Positions 56,043-64,000 of a stretch of DNA of 64,000 nt are shown piece by piece. The notes under the pieces are model-generated. The model saw nothing but the letters and a program-made list of their open reading frames with translations, ran no database searches and had not been told where the DNA came from. The DNA lies in the NCBI GenBank assembly GCA_025765595.1, contig JAIVFH010000019.1:248001-312000 (forward strand). Reading direction: 5' to 3'. The position numbers were made by a program, and so were the translations under genes. The stretch's first letter is position 1, and every line of letters begins with the position of its first letter. The stretch is from Obelidium mucronatum. Taxonomy: Eukaryota; Chytridiomycota; Chytridiomycetes; Chytridiales; Chytriomycetaceae.

Positions 56043-57834
56043 CTATGAGCGCGGCATACAACATTGATCGGTGTTGGACCAGATTTTCTGAAATAACAAA
56101 AAGCAAAATTAAGATATTTCGAAGGCATTTTCTAGGTCGACACGAAACCTGGACGATCATGTTTGGGACACTTGGGTTATTTGAAATCGACGTTGCTTGC
56201 CTTTATTTTTTTTGGACCGGTTAGTATGCGTGGACTGCAAAACAAAAAACAAAAAAAAAACAAGAAATTCGACTCACATGGCGTTACAAATATCTCCCAC
56301 TTCGCCGTATTTGTCATTGTACCATGCAACAGGAGGCCCTACAGTAGTGGCCTGAGAAACCAAAGGATCTGTAATCTACGCGGGTATACACATGTATCAA
56401 TTTAAAAGGTCTTTCTGCACTTGCTTTTATTTTCAGAACTTACCACTTCTGATATCTCATGTGAAATTGTCATTTGGAGTGCAGTCCATGGGTTGGAGTT
56501 CCCACAATAGTTACAAGTCATTCCACTGTACATGACTAAATAATAGTCAGAAGATAATCAATAAAAGAAAGTTATGGGAAGCGACGCTTACATTTAATGT
56601 TTGAGTATTCAGTTTGAGCTGAAGAAAAATCAGAATGGAATCCACCTGAAGAAATGAGGACATAGGAATTTCAAAAAGATGCACAACAACACGTATAAAA
56701 TTTTGAAGCACTGACAAAATACACTGCAGTATCGGTTCCCCTGAGTCGTAACTGTGTTTGGACCTGAATCAAAACCAGAGATGAATGTATAAATTGCATC
56801 TTCGTCTGCGGGGAATATATTTCGGGCAATGAGGTCTCCAATGAGGATTCGTATTTGTACTTCATCTATTTTCGTCGTGTTTTTCGGGATGATGGCTGCT
56901 CCTTTGAAGCGTGAATAGGGTGGCGCCTTGTATTGGTTCATTACTTGCCACCACGATCCAGACGCTGTACAATGCGAAAGTGTCAACTATTACTTCTAAA
57001 TAAACGCCGTCTTGTTTTCGGCTTACAAATATTATCCAAGAAGTAGTGGAATTGTTTCATTTGAAACTCATATCCTGTCCACTGATTTCCATACTAGAGA
57101 ACGATTATTAGGAGCCATAGCCAAGGCAAATTTAAAAAAGGAGTCTATTATTTACCCCTATTGATCACGGTCCCCACACCATTTTAATTCGATTAGATTT
57201 AGCCGTTTGGACCAAAGCAGCGGACTTACAAATGACATCTAATATCCCGAAAAGGAATAGGAAGAAAATTTCGATTAATAGAGAGTCACCAAGCAAATTT
57301 TCTGTGCAAACTCACAGTAGTTAATTGGATTCAGCATTGTTGGGCCGCCTGTTGTAGCGAGTGGAACGTTAGTACCCACGGAATTTAACAAGGAAATCTT
57401 ACTGACCGTAATGGCGAAGCATGTAGGCTGATCCGGCTGCAGGGAGTATAAATAAAAATTGAGTAAACGACGGCAAAACCGCGCAATATTACAAACTTGG
57501 ATTCGCTTGACTCATTCCAGTCAGCCCAACATTCAAGAGATCCCTCTCTTCAATCTTGGAATATTTAACATTCTTAAGCAATGCCACTCTCTTTTCAGTT
57601 TCCTTTTCTCTGTCAGATTCATCAAGTTTTGCCTCGTTGACTCGAGTTCTGATTCCATTGATTCCATTGTCACTTATACCGTCAAGGGTCCAATTTCGAC
57701 GAAATCGATCCTTCTGCTGTAATATTTCGGGCGGATTATATTTCATCCAGAACTTCAGTTGTTTGTTTCGGACCAGATATGAGAAACGCCGCCATCACAA
57801 AAGCCATCATTATCGCCGCCAACAACGGAAACAT
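56043..57834 (-). CDS. Secreted EXORDIUM-like protein with HE-x-SE motif
   Basis: Minus strand, ten or so short exons. The start at 57834 encodes a hydrophobic leader (PLLAAIMMAFVMAAFLISG), so the product is secreted or membrane-anchored. Further exons give AYMLRHYG, TGGPTMLNPINYY, YGNQWTGYEFQMKQFHYFLD, ASGSWWQVMNQYK, AAIIPKNTTKIDEVQIRILI, PADEDAIYTFISGFDSG, CNYCGNSNPW, MTISHEISEVITDP, and PVAWYNDKYGEVGDICN. This is the order of the phosphate-induced/EXORDIUM-like family in its bacterial and fungal form, where a HELxE..TDP motif occurs. A +1 change near 57750 separates the leader from the next segment. Function is unknown in fungi; a cell-surface or extracellular role is inferred. The end is set by the TAG at 56043-56045. 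Confidence 0.55.
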
Positions 57835-58234
57835 GATTTCGACAAAAAACCCACATGGTTTGAGTTTCTGGATGTCTCGCTTTAGGAGGCGGCTGACTCG
57901 AGAAATTGTCATCGTTTGTGAAGAGGTGTTCTTGGGGAAGATGAGTTAAGGTGAGTTGCTGGTCTTTTGAAGGGGAATCTGAAAATCTCTTTTGGAATAG
58001 AACTATTTTTATTTCTCCACCAACGACTCAGGGACTTGTCGTATACGCGAAAATTCCAGGCTTATTTGTCCTGTACGGGACTTTCACCGTGTAGGTTGGG
58101 TTTATATCTCTTGCCTTGTCTTTATATCAACACGTCCAGCCACAAAATCCGATATAGTCAAACCAAACGCCGTTTTATTAATATTTCTTTCACTGTAATA
58201 CACTGTGCTTCGGCTTTAAAATTCAAACGTGAAA
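57835..58234. other. Divergent intergenic region, EXO-like and mannosidase genes
   Basis: About 400 bases between two divergent starts. Open frames here lack domain signals. It should contain both promoters; no repeated or palindromic motif was recognised. Confidence 0.4.
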
Positions 58235-61200
58235 ATGACCTCACAAGCACCAAGCAGCAATCTGAATACCCTTCTCAAGCACCGCGATATCACAATCGCC
58301 AGATTCGAAAAAGTTTCTCCAAAAGGGCCAATTTGAAGATGTGAATCTGAATACGGCTCTGTGGAAGCATAGGTGCGGTTGTGTTGTATGTCTTGTGATG
58401 TTTGAAAGTTCTGCTAAGCATCTGCTTCACCCCGACACGAACACCAATTACATCCATAGAGGCTTTGAAGATAGCGTTACAATGTCCTTGTTCTCAGTGC
58501 CGGATTTGAAGCGAATGTAAGCTATTAAGCTGTAACACGGAATTGCTTGGGACTTTTGCTTGATTACTGCATCATAGTCCATTCACCGACGCGATTAAGG
58601 GCACTTTTGAGCCAATTCGGAAAGGAGTAAGAATTGGACCAAGTTGGTCCACTCATTGGTTCAAGGTGTGTTGTTGCAGTTGAATTGTTGGTACTGTAAT
58701 TCCAACCGCCAACAAAAAGGTGCAAATCGAGCTTCCTCCCCAACTCACTGGGAGAAAAAGTCGTCTTCTATTTCAATTCAAACTCGGAAGGAATGGTGTT
58801 CAGTTCGTCTGGCCATCCTCTCCAGGGCCTGACCGGCGGCTATGACGGGGACCAACATATTGATTTTCTGTTAACGGAATCAGCGAAACCCCACGAAAAG
58901 TTTGATTTTTATATTGAAGTCGCGTGTAACGGCCGCGGAGGTGTCGCAAACAATCCCAATTTGACTTTTACTCTCGACGATGCACAATTACGTGTCGCGA
59001 ATAAGGAAGGGTCTCAGCTGTGGTTGTACTTTGACATGCTGGTTCAGATGGTCAAAGATACCCCCTCAGATTGGCAGTTGAATGCGGATGCGCTCTACAC
59101 GGCGAATCGAATCATAAACTTGTTTCGAATTGGGAGTCAAGAAAGCTTAGTGAAAGGGTTGGCAGTAGCTACGCGGTTCTTTCAAGAAAGGCGCGGATCT
59201 ACTGGAGTTACTAGGCATGAGATTTTTACTATCGGTATTGAAGCAACACTTTTTTTGAATACTAGTTTTTTCAGTCACTGACATATTTTTCCATCCAACT
59301 AGGAAACTGCCATCTCGACACAGGTACTTGACATGTTTCCTTTTTCCTCGCTGTTTTCTCATCCATCCTTTCATTCTTGATCCTTGAAATATAAGCATGG
59401 TTATGGGTATGCTGGAAAAAAATAGTTGACATTCACTAAAAAATGACTTTTTCTGATTTAGCCGTTTGACGAGACAAAAAGAAAAGCTGCTCGCAGCTTT
59501 GCAACCCAAATTGGTATCATGAAATCCCACCCAAAATACATTTTCACAGCCTCGCAAGCGCAACAGTTTGAGTGGGTTCAAGAAAACTATCCTTCACTCT
59601 TCAAAGAGATGCAGGCTTTATAACAAAAAGGGCCAATTTGTTCCAGTGGGTGGAACTTGGGTGGAGATGGACACAAATATGCCTTCTGGTGAAGCGCTCT
59701 GTCGGCAGTTCCTATATGGCCAAGGGTTTTTCGAGAAAGAGTTTGGCGAGCGGTGTAAAGTTTTTTGGTTGCCAGATACGTTCGGCTATGTGAGTTGATT
59801 TTGGGGCAGATTTCCAAACTCTCAGACACTTGGCTAAAGCCTCTATCTAGAATGGTCAATTACCACAAATCTGCAAAGAAGCGGGGCTTGATTATTTCCT
59901 GACTACTAAACTGTCATGGAACCGAATGAATAAGGTCCAGAATTCCACGTTCAAATGGGTCGCGTGAGTTCGGTGTCTTTTATGTTGTATTCTTAGTGAC
60001 CACTTCTACAGCCTGGACGGCTCGTTTATTGTCGCTCATCTTCCTCCGTCCGATAACATTATGTCTCAAGGTCGCGTTGTAGACGTCATGGACACGTGAG
60101 TGTGTTGTTGGGTTCGCGAACGAATGAAGACTCAACCCCTACTTTACAAGCGTCAATCGCAATCGTGATAAAACATATACAAACAAATCTATCGTTATTT
60201 TCGGAAACGGGGATGGTGGTGGTGGGCCTTTAGAACCGATGCTCGACCGTTTAGCACTGTTAGAAAACGTTGAGGGTCTTCCGGGAAGAATCACGTATGG
60301 AACTCCCAACTCTTATTATAAGGCGCTTTTGGAAACGACAAGAGATGATTCTCTTGTTGAATGGAAAGGAGAATTGTACTTTGAAGCGCATCGCGGCACG
60401 GTAATACACAATTTTTTTTCGTAGTAGCTCATGCAGCTCGATATTCACTTTTGGCCTTACAGTACACAACAGCTGGATTCGTCAAAAAATCCAACCGAAA
60501 ATGTGAAGTTCTTTTGAGACACGTGGAATACCTTCATTCTCTTCTGCTTCTCGCTCGGTCAGCCCACGTTTACCCCAAAGCTGAACTGGATCGGCTGTGG
60601 AAGTTGTTGCTACTCTGTCAGTTCCATGATGTGCTTCCGGGAAGTTCAATCGGGATCGTGTTTGATGACGCCAAAGTTATTTACGATGATATTTTGAGAA
60701 GCGGGGAGAAATTGATAAAGGAGGCCCTTGATTTTTTGGCTTTCAGTGTGTTTGGAGTAGATCAGGAAAAGAATTCCCAGCAGCAGAGGCTGAGCTTTTT
60801 TGATATGTTCCGAAAAGGATCTGCAAATCCAGGTATATATTCTTTTTTTTTTCATATAAAATATTTTTTGAAAAATAATCATGAATTTCAGCTGTTCATA
60901 TCTTCAATACTACTTCTTGGCCCGCCAAAACTCTTATCGAGATTAGCGCAGCAGCAGTCAATTCTACGAAAAATGTTCATCAACTGACAAAACTCGGAAC
61001 AGCATTAGTTTATGGTAGGCAGAAGAATTCAATTGTATCAGAGAAATTTAATGGTTGAATCTAGCGGGTCCTATCGGAGCAAATTCATCAACGATCAGAC
61101 TAATTTCCGATATAAATGAGCCCGTGGTTCAAGTCAAACTGCGACACGACGATTCTGGATACGTGATTGAGAATGAAGTTTTGATTGTGAAGGTTGATTC

Positions 61201-62497
61201 TCATGGACGTCTCACATCTTTGATTCATAAGTCTACAAGGTGGATCGAAAAAAATACCCAACATCAATTAACATGTTTTGTGAGTCGTAGGCGCGAATCC
61301 ATTGATCCCGGACAACTGGCAAATACCTTCAAACTCTTTGAAGATATTCCAGCAGATTTCGATGCCTGGGATATTGAACCGTATCAGCTTGAAAAAGCAT
61401 GGAATATCGCAACAGATAAAGACTTGGGGATTGTTGTTGTGGAAGAGTCTGGCCCACTCAGAGTCGTTTTGACTGCCAAACATCCAATTCAAAGCGATGG
61501 GGAGAACATCAAGGGAAAAAGTTGGCTTCAGCAAAGAATTATTGTGACTGCTGTAGATGAATGGGTTGAGTTCGATTGCTTTGTGGAGTGGCATGAAAAC
61601 AGAAGAATGCTGGTGAGTGTTTCGAGGCTGATTCGTTTTCTAATGTCATCTTCTACAGAGGGTTGAGTTTCCTTTCAACGTCAACAACGATAATGCCACT
61701 TTTGAAACACAATATGGCGTAGTTTCTCGTCCGACTCATTATAACACAAGCTGGGATCTGGCGAAATTCGAATCTTGCGGACATCGATTCGCAGATTTAT
61801 CTGAATTTGATTTTGGAGTCGCAGTTTTGAATGACTGCAAGGTGGATAGTCTTTTTCTGCTTTTGCGCAGTATTGCTAAGGATTTTCTTTGCTTGTTTTT
61901 TTTCTCAGTATGGTTACTCCTGTATAGGAAACATCATGAGGTTATCTTTATTGCGTGCGCCGAAAGATCCACACCGAGAGATGGATATGGGAAGTCACTC
62001 ATTCAAGTTCGCAATTTACCCACACAAGGGGACGTTTGCGGGAAGCGATGTTGTGCAGAAAGCATATCAGTATAATATGGGATTGATTGTCAACGAAATT
62101 AGTGTTGGCCCTGGAAAAGGTTCCTATGAAGGAGGAGAGAGGTCACTTTGTGCTGGATCCATTCAACTCCAAACTTCGTGTTGGATACATTGAAGCGTGT
62201 CGAGAATCCAGTTGATGCGAAGGGAAGCAGTCAAGAATTTTTATTGCGGTTTTATGAAGCGTGTGGAGGTCGTGGAGTTGCCAAACTGAGCTCGTGAGTT
62301 GGCGTATTGTATTTTGCTTAGATGGTGTGTTGTGTGTTGATGCCTCCATTTTAGATGCGTAACTATTCTGAGTGCCAGATTTTGCAATGTTCTGGAAGAT
62401 GAAGGAGCGCCAGTTGAGGTGGATGAGTTTGGGCAACTGTTGATTCCGTTTGTCCCCTTCAAGATTGTATCATTACGTGTCAGAGTCAAGGTGTAAA
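58235..62497 (+). CDS. AMS1: Alpha-mannosidase, GH38 (AMS1/MAN2C1 class)
   Basis: Start ATG 58235 with [15 protein letters not shown], then [36 protein letters not shown] and the ancillary beta domain [19 protein letters not shown]. The catalytic GH38 core shows [19 protein letters not shown] (metal His and Asp), [28 protein letters not shown] (nucleophile Asp), [10 protein letters not shown] and FHDVLPGSS (metal His). The C-terminal beta region includes [14 protein letters not shown] and [14 protein letters not shown], ending at the TAA 62495-62497. This is the cytosolic/vacuolar class that degrades free oligomannosides. About twelve exons. Extra bases break the frame near 58308 (A run), 59620 (at a TAA) and about 62180. 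GC content is higher between 58790 and 59100 than elsewhere. Confidence 0.9.
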
Positions 62498-62700
62498 CTT
62501 GTGAAGTGAAAAACATTTTCTATTACTGTATCTATCATCGCAAATCTATAAACAATGTTGCTATTATTTTAGTTTGAAGTATTTTATTTTACTTACGATA
62601 AGCTTGTGGACAGAAAACTAGGGTTTGATTGTGTTGGGAATAACTCTAGGGACAAACAAAAGATAACAAAAACCAAGCACAAAATCATCGCACCACTCCA
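62498..62700. other. Intergenic region before the branching enzyme gene
   Basis: About 200 bases, AT-rich at the left and with AACAAAA repeats before the start at 62701. It should hold the mannosidase polyadenylation site (TTTATTTTA near 62580) and the next promoter. Confidence 0.35.
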
Positions 62701-64000
62701 ATGACTCAGGAAACACAACTGCAAGTTGTCCGCGACGATCCGTATCTGAAGCCATTCGAGGGAGCGCTTGAGCACCGGTATGCGTTGTTATCGTTGGACT
62801 TCGAGTCATGATCACCCCTTGATCGCTAAACCCAAACCAAACCAACTTGCTCCAGTCAGGACTTGTTCAACAAGTGGCTCAAAACCATCGAAGCCAGCGA
62901 GGGCGGCATCGACCGCTTCACACGCGGCTTCGAAACACTTGGCTTTACTGTCAAAGGCGACTCGATCACTTACCGAGAATGGGCGCCAAATGCGCAAGAA
63001 GCGTCACTGATTGGCGATTTTAGTGAGTGGAGTTTGGTTTATTGGGCCAACGACAAAGCTGTGAATAACAAAACAAAACAAACACCAACAGACAACTGGG
63101 ACCGCACGTCGCATCCAATGAAGAAGAATGCTTTCGGCGTGTTTGAAATCACAACAAAGACTGCCATTCCACATAAGTCAAAGGTGAGAGGGTGTCAACG
63201 TTGGGTTTTGCTTCCTGCTCACCGTTAAAACAAACACCACGTTAAAAAACAGGTCAAGATTTCAATGATCCTTCCAGATGGCCGACGAATCGAGAGAATT
63301 CCTGCGTGGATCCAATACGCAACGCAAGACTTGTCGAAGAGCGCCGCTTACGATGGCGTGTTTTGGAATCCTCCAACCAGCGGACGATACACTTTCAAGC
63401 ACCCGCAGCCAGCAAAGCCAACTACCCTCCGCATCTACGAATCACACGTTGGAATTTCGTCCCCAGAAGGCCGCGTTGCTTCCTACACTGAATTCAGAGA
63501 GAAGGTGCTTCCCCGTATCTCCCACCTTGGATACAACACGATTCAGCTTATGGCTGTCATGGAGCACCCATACTATGCTTCTTTTGGTTATCAAGTCACC
63601 AACTTTTTTGCCCCTTCTTCTCGCTGCGGAACTCCAGAAGAGTTGAAGGCTTTGATTGATGAAGCTCATCGTTTGGGAATCACTGTTTTGTTGGATGTCG
63701 TCCACTCTCACGTATCAAAGAATGTGTTGGATGGATTGAATGAGTTTGATGGAACCGATCATTGCTACTTCCACGAAGGTGGAAGAGGTAGACATGATTT
63801 ATGGGACTCTAGGTGATTTTTGTTCTCTTTTCTTCTTGTTGTCCATTTTACTTAACGGTTTCTTGTTTGTTCCAAGACTCTTCAACTATGGCCACCACGA
63901 AGTTTTACGGTTCCTTCTTTCAAACTTGCGATACTGGCTTAGTGGAGTTCAAGTTCGATGGATTCCGTTTCGATGGTGTCACAAGTATGCTTTACACTCA
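62701..64000 (+). CDS. GLC3: 1,4-alpha-glucan branching enzyme, 5' part (cut by window end)
   Basis: Glycogen branching enzyme of family GH13. Exons 62701-62777, 62857-63022 (approximately), 63092-63183, 63253-63813, 63877 onward. The start [20 protein letters not shown], then [34 protein letters not shown] (CBM48), [19 protein letters not shown] and the GH13 barrel with [77 protein letters not shown]. At about 63940 an extra G after AGT shifts the frame, after which [16 protein letters not shown] gives the catalytic Asp region. The window ends inside the barrel. The exon at 62857-63022 is GC-rich compared with the rest. Confidence 0.92.

Overview
The window is nuclear DNA from an intron-rich eukaryote with small, closely packed genes (introns mostly about 50-140 bp, gaps often under 300 bp). 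Gene content points to a zoosporic, chytrid-like fungus. It carries the axonemal protein DRC1, so the organism should make a motile flagellum. It also carries fungal-type genes: an Agd3-like secreted deacetylase, a Nup42/AMO1-type nucleoporin, a long Bir1-type survivin, a fungal-style Galpha and fungal bZIP factors. No rRNA, tRNA, CRISPR array or intact transposon was recognised.

Layout. 0-7 kb: 3' part of a SEL1L/Hrd3 ERAD gene, a Rap/Ras-like GTPase, and a low-complexity gene with a possible Crinkler-like header. 7-12 kb: a large secreted CE18 deacetylase with a Thr-rich tandem-repeat tail, preceded by a possible relic of a related gene. 12-23 kb: a protein kinase, Bir1/survivin (chromosomal passenger complex), an ERGIC-53/VIP36-type lectin, Dsn1/Mis13 (kinetochore) and an FG nucleoporin. 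23-30.5 kb: two tandem ABCG24/28-type half transporters. 30.6-40 kb: DRC1, mS38/Cox24, eIF2alpha, Rpt5 and Galpha. 40-46 kb: Elongin C with four tandem copies of its last exon, then MCM4; both, and one Nup42 intron, carry short GC-rich palindromes. 46-50 kb: two related bZIP genes flanking a single-pass membrane protein with a TIR-like tail. 50-64 kb: metallo-beta-lactamase hydrolase, a glycosyltransferase-like membrane protein, the DEAD-box helicase Dbp5, an EXORDIUM-like secreted protein, cytosolic/vacuolar alpha-mannosidase (GH38), and the 5' part of glycogen branching enzyme, cut by the window end.

How genes relate: Bir1, Dsn1 and MCM4 serve chromosome replication and segregation; Nup42 and Dbp5 are partners in mRNA export at the nuclear pore; SEL1L, the lectin and Rpt5 serve ER quality control and protein breakdown. 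There is no sign that these are clustered by function beyond chance.

Two structural signals stand out. One is the Elongin C terminal-exon array with its palindromes. The other is a recurring pattern of single extra bases that break otherwise well-conserved reading frames by +1 in many, though not all, genes. Sequence or assembly error is the default explanation for the second signal. It means many products below are described across frame changes, and exon borders in those genes are approximate.
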